Positions 8,644 to 17,957 of a stretch of DNA of 64,000 nt are shown piece after piece. The notes beneath the pieces were generated by a model, which saw only the letters and a list, made by a program, of their open reading frames with translations, did not search any database and was not told the origin of the DNA. The DNA is from Chitinophagales bacterium (GTDB taxonomy: Bacteria; Bacteroidota; Bacteroidia; Chitinophagales; LD1): NCBI GenBank assembly GCA_019638515.1, contig JAHBTS010000001.1:496001-560000 (forward strand), given 5' to 3'. The position numbers and the translations under genes were made by a program. Positions within the stretch are counted from its first letter, which is position 1. Each line of letters opens with the position of its first letter.

Positions 8644-9924
8644 TTAGTTTGTTTCTATTTTTTCTGCAGCAGAAATTTTGCTGAGTTCTACCAAATCTAT
8701 TCTGCGGTTGGTGGCTTTTAGAATTTTAATGCCGAAGTTTTCAAGTTGAAATTCTTCGCCCTGCTCGGGGATATTTTCGTACGCCTGCACAATGTAGCCA
8801 CCTAAGGTTTCGTATTCGCCTTCGGGTAGGTTGAGTGCATATTCTTCATTAAGATAATCTACTTCTAACCGTGCCGAAAATATGAAAGTGTGTTCGTTTA
8901 CTTGTTTTTCGGTAAAGTTTTCGTTGTCGTGTTCGTCTTCAATTTCGCCAAATATTTCTTCGATTACATCTTCGAGTGTAACTATGCCTGCAGTGCCGCC
9001 ATATTCATCTACTACCCAGGCGATATTCTTTTTTTGTTTGGTAAAGGCTGTAAGCAAATCGCGGGCGTTCATAGTTGCGGGTACTACCAATGGTTGCCAC
9101 AAAATGCTTTTTAAATCGGCAGATTGTTTAAGCAGGTCGAAATGGTGCACGTAGCCCAAAATCTTGTCTATTACACCATCAAAAACAAAAATTCTGGAGT
9201 GCTTGGATTCAATAATTTTTTTGCGAACACCTTCTATGCCGGCTTCTAATTCCACTGCGGCAATTTCGGTGCGGGGCACCATGCAGTTACGCACTTTTAC
9301 TTCGCGAAGGTAGAGTGCTTTTTCAAACATTTCGCTGTTGAGTTCATCGGTTTCATCGGCTTCTTTTTCTTCACCGGCAGCACTTTCTTTTACTAAGTAT
9401 TCTAAGTCCTCTTCGGTGAATTCGGTTTTACCTTCGCTGTGCTGGTTGTCTAAAAATGTACCTATAATTTTTCGCGATAGCCAATGGAACAAATTGGTAA
9501 GTGGTTTCAATACCACATATACAGCATATACCGGATAGGCGAAAAATAGTAAGGTGGAGTCGGAATTTACACGGAAAAGAATTTTGGGAATAAGTTCGCC
9601 AAACACCAATACTATAAATGTGGTAATGAGTGTTTGTGTTATCATAAGTGCAATTTCGCCTTGCGGCAGTATGCTGAAATTTTCGGGATTAAAAATGTCG
9701 GCTGCCACACTGCCAAACGCTACCAATCCAATGTTGAGGCCAATAAGCAGTGTGCTGATAAATTTTGCAGGCTCGCGGTTAAAGCGTGCCATAATGGCGG
9801 CTGCGGTATCGCCCTTTTCTTTCAATAACTCAATGCGTAACTTGTTTGCCGAAACAAATGCAATTTCAATGCCCGAAAAAAAGGCAATAAGAAATAGGAT
9901 AATAAATATTGTAAGCCATTCCAC
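8644..9924 (-). CDS. CNNM/CBS/CorC_HlyC-domain membrane protein (hemolysin family)
   Basis: A 426-residue protein of the CorC/HlyC (also called hemolysin-family or MgtE-CBS-CNNM) group. Residues 1-190 are the DUF21/CNNM transmembrane domain with about four membrane helices (ITQTLITTFIVLVFGELIPKIL is its signature). Two CBS domains follow (VRNCMVPRTEIAAVE and IAWVVDEYGGTAGIVTLEDVIEEI), then the acidic CorC_HlyC transporter-associated domain (ARLEVDYLNEEYALNLPEGEYETLGG). Related proteins act in magnesium or cation export or tolerance, and in Bacteroidota include the gliding protein GldE, although this one is not next to other gld genes. The start is GTG: an in-frame TAA at 9936-9934 rules out any earlier start. 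Confidence 0.92.
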   Translation of the reverse strand: MEWLTIFIILFLIAFFSGIEIAFVSANKLRIELLKEKGDTAAAIMARFNREPAKFISTLLIGLNIGLVAFGSVAADIFNPENFSILPQGEIALMITQTLITTFIVLVFGELIPKILFRVNSDSTLLFFAYPVYAVYVVLKPLTNLFHWLSRKIIGTFLDNQHSEGKTEFTEEDLEYLVKESAAGEEKEADETDELNSEMFEKALYLREVKVRNCMVPRTEIAAVELEAGIEGVRKKIIESKHSRIFVFDGVIDKILGYVHHFDLLKQSADLKSILWQPLVVPATMNARDLLTAFTKQKKNIAWVVDEYGGTAGIVTLEDVIEEIFGEIEDEHDNENFTEKQVNEHTFIFSARLEVDYLNEEYALNLPEGEYETLGGYIVQAYENIPEQGEEFQLENFGIKILKATNRRIDLVELSKISAAEKIETN

Positions 9925-9928
9925 GGAA

Positions 9929-9936
9929 CGAAATTA
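9929..9936 (-). promoter_or_regulatory. -7 promoter box (TAATTTCG) of the CorC-like gene
   Basis: Read on the minus strand, TAATTTCG fits the Bacteroidota -7 consensus TAnnTTTG with one change. Only four bases separate it from the GTG start at 9924, so the transcript would begin at or next to the start codon. The TAA of the box is also the in-frame stop that fixes the start. No good -33 TTG is seen at the usual spacing. Confidence 0.5.
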
Positions 9937-9951
9937 GTTTTAATATCGAAA

Positions 9952-9981
9952 TTGCTTTTTGCAATTCAATTTTTAGTTTTA
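9952..9981 (+). promoter_or_regulatory. Promoter of the small lipoprotein gene (TTG-N19-TAGTTTTA)
   Basis: TTG at 9952-9954, a 19-base spacer and TAGTTTTA at 9974-9981 match the Bacteroidota housekeeping promoter except for the last base of the -7 box. The predicted start site lies about 55 bases before the ATG at 10042. Confidence 0.5.
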
Positions 9982-10041
9982 CCGCGAAAATAAACTCGGG
10001 AACTTTTACCGGGGAATTGTTTGCCTATTAAATTTATAGAA

Positions 10042-10242
10042 ATGAAAGTTATCTACTTGTTATTTGCGGTTGTGTTGTTAAGCGTTTCGGCTTGTAATAA
10101 ATGCTATCGGTGCGATTTGAGTACTAAAGCCGTAACCGATGTAAAAGAAATTTGCCGCAATAACTTTGAAGGCGATAAGGTTACTTTTCAAAAAACAATA
10201 GATGCATACGTTGCTGCGGGTTACACCTGCGATGCAAAATAG
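10042..10242 (+). CDS. Small cysteine-rich lipoprotein
   Basis: A 66-residue protein that starts at the ATG at 10042; the frame is open to 10021, but the signal peptide begins at MKVIYLLF. The lipobox LSVSAC puts the lipidated cysteine at about residue 18. The mature peptide is under 50 residues and carries further cysteines (CNKCYRCD, EICRN, YTCDAK), which suggests two disulfide bridges in the periplasm or at the surface. I do not recognise the family; similar short CxxCxxC-type lipoproteins occur in Bacteroidota with unknown roles. It has its own promoter and is followed by a weak hairpin and a T8 tract. Confidence 0.7.
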   Translation: MKVIYLLFAVVLLSVSACNKCYRCDLSTKAVTDVKEICRNNFEGDKVTFQKTIDAYVAAGYTCDAK

Positions 10243-10277
10243 CCATTAAGAAGACAATGGTCATCTTTTTGCTCAAG

Positions 10278-10302
10278 TTGCCCTTGGGCAGAAATTTTTT
10301 TT
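10278..10302 (+). terminator. Weak terminator after the small lipoprotein gene
   Basis: A compact GCCC/GGGC hairpin (10279-10290) is followed by GAAA and eight T residues (10295-10302). The loop is very tight, so only a 4-5 bp stem can form. It fits the end of the lipoprotein transcript but is weak. Confidence 0.4.
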
Positions 10303-10386
10303 GAAAGAGATATAGTGTGGAATCCCCATTGGTAGTTGTTTTCAACATAAGAAAGCAAAACTCTGCGTTCAATTTTCCGAAAAATC

Positions 10387-10394
10387 TATCTTCG
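10387..10394 (+). promoter_or_regulatory. -7 promoter box (TATCTTCG) of yidC
   Basis: TATCTTCG fits the -7 consensus TAnnTTTG with one change and lies 52 bases before the yidC ATG. The same octamer precedes the glycyl-tRNA synthetase gene in this window. No clear -33 TTG is present at 19-21 bases. Confidence 0.4.
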
Positions 10395-10445
10395 CGCTCC
10401 CGTTTGGGAAAATAGAAACAGAGCTTAAACGTCTGCAAACCGGAA

Positions 10446-12320
10446 ATGGAAAATCGTAATACACTCATCGGAACACTTCTAATTGGAGTGCTGTTGATGG
10501 CTTTTTTTGTTTATACGGGCAAAAAGAGAAATGAGAATAAGGAAGCTGAAAAATCAAAAACAGCCCAAATTCAAAGTAAAGAGCAATTAAAAACTGCGGC
10601 TCAGCCGGTGCAGTCTATTACGACTACCAATACTCCCGCAGGTGAAGTGCTAACCGATTCTGCGGTACTGGCACAAAAAGAAAGTGCCTTTGGCGCTTTT
10701 GCTTTATCTGCCACAGGCGAAAGCAAGAAAATTACCATAGAAAACGAAGTGCAAAAAATAACCTTTAATACCAAGGGTGGTTTTATTGAAAGCATTGAAC
10801 TGAAGAAGTACAAAACTTGGAATGGAAAGCCTTTGGTACTTTTTAATGAAAAAAACACTCAGTTCTCATATCAGTTTGCAACAGGCAATAACCAAATTGT
10901 AAATACGGCCGATTTGTATTTTGAACCTACCGGAGAGGCTTTTGCCATTAAAGGAGCCGAAGAGAAAACATTTGCTTTAAGAGCTAAGGCAGGTGCAGGT
11001 TATGTGGAGCAGCGTTTTACTTTAAAAGGAAACGATTACTTAATAGATTATCATTTTGCACTCAATAATCTAAAGGATGTTATTGCCGCAAACAACACCT
11101 TTATTAGCGGAACATGGAATAGCACACTGCCTTCATTAGAAAAAGATTTGCCAACCGAAAGACGCTACTCTGCTGTGTATTTTCGCCATAAAGGCAGCGA
11201 TGTAAATCACTTAAAAGACGATGGGAACGAAGAGCAAAATATTAGTACGCCACTAGAGTGGATTTCGTTTAAGCAACAGTTTTTTAATACTACCATTATT
11301 AGTGCCAAAGGAGAGTTTAAAAGCGCAGTGCTTAAAACTGCACATGTGAACGAAGAAACCGGATACGTAAAAAAGTACAACGCCAATTTTACCATTCCGT
11401 TTAAAAGTGCCGATAATGTACAGTATGCCTTCAGCATTTATGCAGGGCCAAACTATTACGAAACCCTTTCTGCCATTGGATTTGAGTTTCAGGAGATATT
11501 AAAGTTAGGTCCCGATTTCTTCCTGTTTGCTTGGATAAAATATATTACCAAATTCATTATTTGGGTATTCGGTATTTTTGATTCAACCGGATTAAACTAT
11601 GGTATAATTATCCTTATTATGACCATATTTTTAAAGGTGGTGCTGCATCCGCTCACCTATAAGTCGTATAAGAGTGCTGCTTCTATGAAACTACTACAGC
11701 CGGAGCTAACAGAATTGCGCGAAAAATATGGCGATGACCAAACACGCTTGGGGCAAGAACAAATGAAGTTGTATCAGCGTGCTGGCGTAAGTCCGTTTGG
11801 CGGTTGCCTGCCAATGTTATTGCAAATGCCCATCCTTATGGCAATGTATTATTTCTTCCCGGCCTCTATAGAGTTACGTCAGCAGCCATTTTTGTGGGCT
11901 ACAGATTTGAGTTCCTACGATGCTATTGTTACGTTTAGCAGCGCATTGCCACTTATCGGCCAGCACATCAGTTTGTTTACCGTACTCATGACCATTACTT
12001 CCATATTTCAGGCAGTAATGAATAAGAATGTAAACCAAATGGGGCAGCAGCAGCCGGGTATGCAGTACCTGCCATATATTATGCCGGTAATGCTGATGTT
12101 TTTATTTAATAGCTTCCCTGCGGCATTAACGTACTATTACTTGTTGCAAAACGTTATTGGAATGGGGCAGCAATGGGTAATTCAAAAGTTCTTTATTGAC
12201 GAAGAAAAACTTCATCGCCAAATTGAAGAAAACAAGAAGAATCCTAAGCCTAAATCTGCATTTCAGAAGAAATTAGAGGAAATGCAGAAGCAAGCAGCAC
12301 AGAATCAAAAAAGAAAATAA
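10446..12320 (+). CDS. yidC: Membrane protein insertase YidC
   Basis: A 624-residue inner-membrane insertase that helps newly made proteins enter and fold in the membrane, alone or with SecYEG. Residues 6-22 form the N-terminal transmembrane anchor (LIGTLLIGVLLMAFFVYTG). Residues of about 90-340 are the large periplasmic beta-supersandwich domain. The conserved five-helix core begins near residue 355 (FLFAWIKYITKFIIWVFGIF) with KVVLHPLTYKSYKSAASMK, GVSPFGGCLPMLLQMPILMAMYYFF and a final helix pair around PYIMPVMLMFLFNSFPAALTYYYLLQNVIG. The C-terminus is lysine-rich, as expected for ribosome contact. Length and architecture are normal for Gram-negative bacteria. The DUF6438 gene follows after two bases. 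Confidence 0.97.
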   Translation: MENRNTLIGTLLIGVLLMAFFVYTGKKRNENKEAEKSKTAQIQSKEQLKTAAQPVQSITTTNTPAGEVLTDSAVLAQKESAFGAFALSATGESKKITIENEVQKITFNTKGGFIESIELKKYKTWNGKPLVLFNEKNTQFSYQFATGNNQIVNTADLYFEPTGEAFAIKGAEEKTFALRAKAGAGYVEQRFTLKGNDYLIDYHFALNNLKDVIAANNTFISGTWNSTLPSLEKDLPTERRYSAVYFRHKGSDVNHLKDDGNEEQNISTPLEWISFKQQFFNTTIISAKGEFKSAVLKTAHVNEETGYVKKYNANFTIPFKSADNVQYAFSIYAGPNYYETLSAIGFEFQEILKLGPDFFLFAWIKYITKFIIWVFGIFDSTGLNYGIIILIMTIFLKVVLHPLTYKSYKSAASMKLLQPELTELREKYGDDQTRLGQEQMKLYQRAGVSPFGGCLPMLLQMPILMAMYYFFPASIELRQQPFLWATDLSSYDAIVTFSSALPLIGQHISLFTVLMTITSIFQAVMNKNVNQMGQQQPGMQYLPYIMPVMLMFLFNSFPAALTYYYLLQNVIGMGQQWVIQKFFIDEEKLHRQIEENKKNPKPKSAFQKKLEEMQKQAAQNQKRK

Positions 12321-12322
12321 TT

Positions 12323-12799
12323 ATGGTTAGGTTTTTCACTTTGTTATTGCTCTCGTTTATTGGATTGCAGCAATGCAAAACAGCAACTGTGCAAGCAGGT
12401 AATGAGAAGCCGATATTTACCCTGTTTAGGACAGCTTGTTTTGGCACTTGCCCATCTTACACCATAGAAGTGTACGCAAAGAAGGTGGTGTACAATGGAT
12501 TGGTGCACACCACGCCATTAGGTAAACAGGAAGCCGTAATTGCCGCTGCCGAGCAGAAGGCATTAAAGAAAAAGTATGAAACCTTAGCGCTAGATACTTG
12601 TAAGGAATTTTACCCTGTGGGAGTGCCGGTGCCACAAGATATTCCATCGGTTATATTAACAATCAATACAGGTGGAAAGGAAAAGAAAATTGAAATAAAA
12701 GGAGGGAACGCCCCCGCTGCAGTTAAAGAGTGGATAGCAGAACTTGAAAAGTTAAAAACACCGTTTTTAAGTAAAAGTAACACTCCGGAGGGGCAATAA
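12323..12799 (+). CDS. DUF6438 domain-containing exported protein
   Basis: A 158-residue protein with a short hydrophobic N-terminus (MVRFFTLLLLSFIGLQQC) that looks like a signal peptide; the cysteine at 18 could be lipidated, but the lipobox (GLQQC) is poor. The mature part matches the DUF6438 pattern: FTLFRTACFGTCPSYTIEVYAKKVVYNG in outline, where the two cysteines of CFGTC are typical. The function of the family is unknown; it is common in Bacteroidota as a small surface or periplasmic domain. The gene begins two bases after the yidC stop, so it is co-transcribed and could be translationally coupled. Confidence 0.75.
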   Translation: MVRFFTLLLLSFIGLQQCKTATVQAGNEKPIFTLFRTACFGTCPSYTIEVYAKKVVYNGLVHTTPLGKQEAVIAAAEQKALKKKYETLALDTCKEFYPVGVPVPQDIPSVILTINTGGKEKKIEIKGGNAPAAVKEWIAELEKLKTPFLSKSNTPEGQ

Positions 12800-12834
12800 T
12801 TAACAATCTCTTTTTAGCGTTTTACCAAAAATAC

Positions 12835-12842
12835 TATTTTCG
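12835..12842 (+). promoter_or_regulatory. -7 promoter box (TATTTTCG) of the 848-residue cargo gene
   Basis: TATTTTCG matches TAnnTTTG with one change and lies 38 bases before the ATG at 12881, in the only gap between this gene and the yidC operon. No good -33 TTG is seen. Confidence 0.4.
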
Positions 12843-12880
12843 TTTCCTTGTAATTTTAAAAACAAACTTCTCTTTACAAA

Positions 12881-15427
12881 ATGAAGAAACTTTTACTGCC
12901 GTTGGCGCTTGTGGCCGTAGCATCATCAATGGATGCACAAGACTTGCGAGCCATTAAAAAGGACCTTAGCGTTCTCGAAAAAAATTATTCACGCGATGGA
13001 GTTCCATTCAATAACCACTCTCCTCGCTTAGTTGCTCCAACTGCTCCCACCGGAAAAGGTGCTGCAGGACGAGCAGTTAATGCGGTGCAAATTGGTGCTG
13101 CCGGAAATTTATACACGGTACTAAACGAGGGTACTAAGCCTTTATATGCCGATGATTCTGTTAGCTCAGTGGTGTTTGTACACCGCGGTTTAAACGCTAC
13201 CGGTGCAAAAAACAAGGGTCAGTTTGTATTTGATGTTTCAAAAGATAATGGTGCTACATGGACAACGGATAATGGTCCATTAAATCCATCAGGTACTTAT
13301 GTAGGCGTACCATCTGGTCGTTTCCCTCAAGGAGCTATTTTTAGACCTAACGGAACTTTAGTGGCCGATAGCGCATATTTAGCATACACAGGTACTTGGC
13401 TCGACTATAATGGTGGAAGCGGTACTAACGATGAGTGGGATGGCGAATTTCGCGGTGTAGGTCGCTTAGACGCTAATGCTACTACTTTCACTGAGTCTGC
13501 AGATTTAGTAAATGGTGGATTTGTAGGCGTTTCTGAAGGATTTAAAATGAGTGCAAATGGTGTGTTTTGGAACTTAGGTTTAAACTTTAGAGTAGAAACA
13601 GATGTAAACACTGGCGGAACAATCAACTACCGCGATTCATTATTGATTATGAAAGGTGTTTGGAATCCAACTACACGCAATATTGATTGGACTACTACCA
13701 GCATGGCACACCACGCAAGAGTAGTAGATGTGGATGGTTCCGGAGTTTACAACACCTTAATTTCCGATTTTGATATTGCATTTAGCCCGGATGGACAAAC
13801 AGGTTGGATTGCATTAAAAGGCGATTTCTTAGACGATGGAAAATATACTTACGATCCGGTATTCTATAAAACTACCGATGGTGGAAACACTTGGGGCGCT
13901 CCAATTTATGTGGATCTAACTTCTTTGCAACAAATTCAATTCGATTTGAATCCTGATTTGTCTAAAGTAGCTACCACTATCAATACCAGCGATTTAATTG
14001 TAGATGGTCTTGGAAACCCACACTATGCTACCTTAGCATTAAGTGCTGCTGTTACAGACCAAGCTGGCGATACCAGTGCTTACAGCTACTACCCAAATGG
14101 TGGAATCGGATTGTATGATGTAACTTTTGATGCCAATGCCGGAACAGGTTGCGAATGGAAAGCAATTTTTGTTGAAGAAGTTATTTCAGGTATTCCTGGT
14201 GCTACATTCTTGGATGAACCGGGTGGTGCTGCCATTACATTGGAATCTCGTATCAACACGTCTCGTTCAACAGATGGAAACAAAATATTCTTTACTTGGT
14301 TAGATACAGATGTGGTACAAGGTGAAAACCCAGACCCAACTGATAATTTCTTAAAAAATATTTCTCCAAACTTGTTTGGTAGAGGCTTAGATGTAGCTTC
14401 TCAAAAACTTACTGCTACCAAAAACTTTACCGATGGCGATGCTCGCTTTGGTGGAAACAAAGTTGGTTCGTTAGGTGGGGCTATGTTCCCTGCAGTTTCT
14501 CCACAAGTAATTCAAAGCGGTACTACCTACAAAATTCCAACAGTGCTTTCTGAAGTAGATTACAATCAATCTAATTTTAATAGCAAATATGGAACTAACC
14601 CTGCTCGCTTCCATTATATCAACGATTTGCAATTTACCGATGCAGAGTTTACAGTAGTGTTAGGCGATAGCCTTCCTCCAATTATTACCTTAAATGGAAA
14701 CGATACTGTAGTAGTATTGCTTAATTCTACTTACAATGAACAAGGCGCTACCGCTTTCGATTGTGTAGATGGAACGGTTGCTCCGGTAGTATCTGGAAAC
14801 GTAGATCCTAACACAACCGGCTCTTACGTAGTTACTTATATCGCTACAGATAACTCAGGAAATGCCGATACTGCATACAGAACTGTAGTTGTAGGTAGAG
14901 ATCCTATTGCCAACTTTATCAAAAAAGCTGAAGTGGTAGTAGGTAACGGAAAGCGTTTAACCTTAGAAGATAAATCAGATTACACTCCAACATCTTGGAC
15001 TTGGAATTTTGGTGTGGGAGCTTCTCCGGCAACTTCTTATGCTAAAAACCCGGTAGTAACTTATACTTCAAGCGGCCAAAAGTGTATTAAATTAACCGTG
15101 AGCAATTCATTTGGTTCAGACGATACTACTATCTGTTTTGAAGTTACCGTTGGTATCAACGAAGTTATCTTTAACCAAGCATTGAATGTTTATCCAAATC
15201 CATCTAATGGTCAAGTATATGTAAGCGTTGCCGGATTAGAAAACGAAAAAGCAACCATTACAGTAATGAATACTTTGGGCGGTGTAGTATTGCCTTCCAT
15301 TACAAAAGTGGTGAATGGAAACGAAACCATTGCTATCAACGGTGCTAACTTGCCTGCCGGTAGCTACTTGGTTAAAATTGAAGCTGCAACTGCAACTGCA
15401 GTAAGAGCAATTTCAATTGTAAAGTAA
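12881..15427 (+). CDS. T9SS type A cargo protein with sialidase-like, DUF5011 and PKD domains
   Basis: An 848-residue secreted surface protein. Residues 1-19 are a signal peptide. A long N-terminal region (about 50-590) has sialidase/BNR-like repeats with SKDNGATWT, SPDGQTGW and KTTDGGNTWG, the Asp-box-like motifs of beta-propellers; no sialidase catalytic residues can be assigned. Residues of about 600-677 form a DUF5011 immunoglobulin-like domain (ITLNGNDTVVVLLNSTY...YVATDNSGN in outline), about 685-755 a PKD domain (SWTWNFGVG), and 770-848 the type A sorting domain with LNVYPNPSNG and ending LPAGSYLVKI...SIVK. It should be exported by the type IX system and attached to the cell surface. 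A strong terminator follows. The role is unknown; adhesion or polymer binding is an inference. Confidence 0.88.
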   Translation: MKKLLLPLALVAVASSMDAQDLRAIKKDLSVLEKNYSRDGVPFNNHSPRLVAPTAPTGKGAAGRAVNAVQIGAAGNLYTVLNEGTKPLYADDSVSSVVFVHRGLNATGAKNKGQFVFDVSKDNGATWTTDNGPLNPSGTYVGVPSGRFPQGAIFRPNGTLVADSAYLAYTGTWLDYNGGSGTNDEWDGEFRGVGRLDANATTFTESADLVNGGFVGVSEGFKMSANGVFWNLGLNFRVETDVNTGGTINYRDSLLIMKGVWNPTTRNIDWTTTSMAHHARVVDVDGSGVYNTLISDFDIAFSPDGQTGWIALKGDFLDDGKYTYDPVFYKTTDGGNTWGAPIYVDLTSLQQIQFDLNPDLSKVATTINTSDLIVDGLGNPHYATLALSAAVTDQAGDTSAYSYYPNGGIGLYDVTFDANAGTGCEWKAIFVEEVISGIPGATFLDEPGGAAITLESRINTSRSTDGNKIFFTWLDTDVVQGENPDPTDNFLKNISPNLFGRGLDVASQKLTATKNFTDGDARFGGNKVGSLGGAMFPAVSPQVIQSGTTYKIPTVLSEVDYNQSNFNSKYGTNPARFHYINDLQFTDAEFTVVLGDSLPPIITLNGNDTVVVLLNSTYNEQGATAFDCVDGTVAPVVSGNVDPNTTGSYVVTYIATDNSGNADTAYRTVVVGRDPIANFIKKAEVVVGNGKRLTLEDKSDYTPTSWTWNFGVGASPATSYAKNPVVTYTSSGQKCIKLTVSNSFGSDDTTICFEVTVGINEVIFNQALNVYPNPSNGQVYVSVAGLENEKATITVMNTLGGVVLPSITKVVNGNETIAINGANLPAGSYLVKIEAATATAVRAISIVK

Positions 15428-15450
15428 GCGCTTTTTAAATTTACAGAGGA

Positions 15451-15478
15451 AGCCGGTTCAGTAGAGCCGGCTTTTTTG
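15451..15478 (+). terminator. Rho-independent terminator
   Basis: AGCCGGTTC (15451-15459) pairs with GAGCCGGCT (15464-15472) over a four-base loop, with one G-U pair, and is followed directly by a run of T. It ends the 848-residue cargo gene. Confidence 0.9.
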
Positions 15479-15576
15479 TTTTATGGAATTTGCACATTCC
15501 TTTTTTAGAATGAATATAAACTTGCACTTAGCAGCGAAAATTCGCTAAATGATATTTTTCTTATTCTAAAACCTAC

Positions 15577-15584
15577 TACATTTG
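15577..15584 (+). promoter_or_regulatory. -7 promoter box (TACATTTG) of the aconitase gene
   Basis: TACATTTG is a perfect match to TAnnTTTG and lies 42 bases upstream of the aconitase ATG. A T-rich stretch stands where the -33 TTG would be expected, but there is no exact TTG. Confidence 0.5.
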
Positions 15585-15626
15585 CGGCTCAATTTTTCAT
15601 TGTAACTAAAAATCTTAAATAGTAAA

Positions 15627-17894
15627 ATGGCATTCGACATTGAAATGATTAAGAAGGTATATGCAAATTTTCCTTCGCGCGTAGAAGCAGCTCGCAAACT
15701 GCTCAACCGTCCTTTAACACTTACCGAAAAAATTCTTTACGCGCACTTGCACCAATCGCAAGGGCTTGAAGAATTTCAACGCGGAAAGAGCTATGTAGAT
15801 TTTGCTCCGGATCGCGTTGCCATGCAAGATGCAACGGCACAAATGGCGTTATTGCAATTTATGCAAGCCGGTCGCCCAAAAGTAGCCGTGCCTTCAACCG
15901 TGCATTGCGACCACCTTATTACCGCCAAAGATGGTTCTAAAACAGACCTTTCTGCCGCAGTTTCCGGTAATAAAGAAGTGTATGATTTTTTAGCTTCAGT
16001 TTCAAATAAATACGGTATTGGTTTTTGGAAACCGGGTGCAGGTATTATTCACCAAATTGTATTAGAAAATTATGCTTTCCCGGGTGGTATGATGATAGGA
16101 ACCGATAGCCATACCGTAAATGCAGGTGGCTTAGGAATGATTGCCATTGGTGTTGGCGGTGCCGATGCTTGCGATGTAATGGCAGGCTTGGCATGGGAAC
16201 TAAAAATGCCTAAACTCATTGGCGTAAAACTTACAGGAAAGTTAAGCGGATGGGCATCTGCTAAAGATGTAATTCTTAAAGTTGCAGGCATTCTTACCGT
16301 AAAAGGTGGCACAGGATCCGTAGTAGAATACTTTGGCGAAGGCGCTGTGGCTATGAGTTGCACAGGAAAAGGAACTATCTGCAACATGGGTGCCGAAATT
16401 GGTGCAACGACTTCTACCTTTGGTTACGATGAAAGCATGAGCCGCTATTTAGTAGCAACAGGACGTGCCGATGTGGCAGCAGCAGCAGATGCCGTAAAAG
16501 AACATTTAACTGGCGATGCAGAAGTATATGCACAACCTGAAAAGTATTTTGATGAAGTAATTGAAATTAACCTAAATGAATTAGAGCCGCATATAAACGG
16601 ACCATTTACACCAGACTTAGCTACACCGGTTTCAAAAATGAAAGAAGTAGCAGCCGCAAACGGTTGGCCAACCGAAGTAAAAGTGGGCTTAATCGGAAGT
16701 TGTACCAACTCTTCGTACGAAGATATTTCACGTGCAGTTTCATTGGCTAAGCAAGTAGCAGAAAAAGATTTGAAAGCAAAAGCTGAGTTTAGCATTACAC
16801 CAGGTTCAGAGCAAATTCGCTATACCATTGAGCGCGATGGTTTTATTGAAACTTTCAATAAAATAGGCGCAGAGGTTTATGCAAATGCTTGCGGCCCTTG
16901 TATTGGTATGTGGGCACGTGCCGGAGCCGATAAAAAAGAGAAAAATACCATTGTACACTCTTTTAATAGAAACTTTGCTGCGCGCCAAGATGGCAACCCA
17001 AATACCTTTGCATTTGTTGCCTCTCCGGAATTAACTACTGCATTGGCAATTGCGGGTAGCTTAACCTTTAATCCACTTACCGATACTTTGGTAAACGAAA
17101 AAGGTGAAACCGTAAAGCTAGATCCACCAACAGGCGATGAATTGCCAACAAAAGGATTTGCAGTAGAAGATGCTGGTTACATAGCTCCGGCAGAAGATGG
17201 TAGCAACGTACAAGTAGTGGTAAATCCAAGCAGCGATCGCTTGCAATTGCTAGAGCCGTTTAAAGCATGGGAAGGCAGCGATTTAACCGGATTGAAACTC
17301 TTGATTAAAGCCAAAGGAAAATGCACTACAGACCATATTTCTATGGCCGGACCTTGGTTAAAATATCGTGGACACTTAGATAACATTAGCAATAACTTAC
17401 TCATTGGCGCTATCAATTTCTTTAATGAGAAACCCAACAGCGTTAAAAATCAACTTACTGGTGAATATGCTGAGGTACCTAAAGTGCAGCGTGCATACAA
17501 AGCGGCAGGCATTGGATCAATTGTGGTTGGCGATGAAAACTATGGTGAAGGCTCTAGCCGCGAACATGCTGCAATGGAACCACGCTTCTTAGGCGTTCGT
17601 GCCGTATTGGTAAAATCATTTGCACGTATCCACGAAACAAACCTTAAAAAACAAGGTATGTTAGCGCTAACCTTTGTAAATAAAGAAGACTACAACAAAA
17701 TTCAGGAAAATGACGAAGTGGCAATACTTGGTTTAACTGCTTTTGCTCCCGGTAAAAACCTTACCGTGCAATTAAAACACCAAGATGGCACTACCGAAAG
17801 TTTTGAAGTAGCACATACTTACAATGCTCAACAAATTGAATGGTTTAAAGCCGGAGCTGCATTAAACATTATTCGTGCCAGCGTAGGAAAGTAA
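15627..17894 (+). CDS. acn: Aconitate hydratase (mitochondrial type)
   Basis: A 755-residue cytoplasmic TCA-cycle enzyme that interconverts citrate and isocitrate through cis-aconitate. The [4Fe-4S] cluster ligands are visible: C359 in GSCTNSS, and C422 and C425 in ACGPCIG. Other conserved stretches are [38 protein letters not shown] and, in the swivel domain, [19 protein letters not shown]. The length and the N-terminus ([16 protein letters not shown]) are those of the mitochondrial-type enzyme found in Bacteroidota, not of the longer AcnA or the rearranged AcnB. It is transcribed alone from its own promoter and ends at a bidirectional terminator. Confidence 0.97.
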   Translation: MAFDIEMIKKVYANFPSRVEAARKLLNRPLTLTEKILYAHLHQSQGLEEFQRGKSYVDFAPDRVAMQDATAQMALLQFMQAGRPKVAVPSTVHCDHLITAKDGSKTDLSAAVSGNKEVYDFLASVSNKYGIGFWKPGAGIIHQIVLENYAFPGGMMIGTDSHTVNAGGLGMIAIGVGGADACDVMAGLAWELKMPKLIGVKLTGKLSGWASAKDVILKVAGILTVKGGTGSVVEYFGEGAVAMSCTGKGTICNMGAEIGATTSTFGYDESMSRYLVATGRADVAAAADAVKEHLTGDAEVYAQPEKYFDEVIEINLNELEPHINGPFTPDLATPVSKMKEVAAANGWPTEVKVGLIGSCTNSSYEDISRAVSLAKQVAEKDLKAKAEFSITPGSEQIRYTIERDGFIETFNKIGAEVYANACGPCIGMWARAGADKKEKNTIVHSFNRNFAARQDGNPNTFAFVASPELTTALAIAGSLTFNPLTDTLVNEKGETVKLDPPTGDELPTKGFAVEDAGYIAPAEDGSNVQVVVNPSSDRLQLLEPFKAWEGSDLTGLKLLIKAKGKCTTDHISMAGPWLKYRGHLDNISNNLLIGAINFFNEKPNSVKNQLTGEYAEVPKVQRAYKAAGIGSIVVGDENYGEGSSREHAAMEPRFLGVRAVLVKSFARIHETNLKKQGMLALTFVNKEDYNKIQENDEVAILGLTAFAPGKNLTVQLKHQDGTTESFEVAHTYNAQQIEWFKAGAALNIIRASVGK

Positions 17895-17916
17895 TATCGA
17901 AACCGATATGGATTAC

Positions 17917-17957
17917 AAAGTAGGAGCTTAGTGAAAATTAAGCTCCTACTTTTTTTG
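17917..17957. terminator. Bidirectional terminator that contains the stop codon of the next gene
   Basis: AAAGTAGGAGCTTA (17917-17930) pairs perfectly with TAAGCTCCTACTTT (17939-17952) over an eight-base loop, followed by a T tract. It terminates acn, and on the minus strand its stem contains the last codons and stop of the SpoU methyltransferase gene, so the same hairpin serves both genes. Confidence 0.9.
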
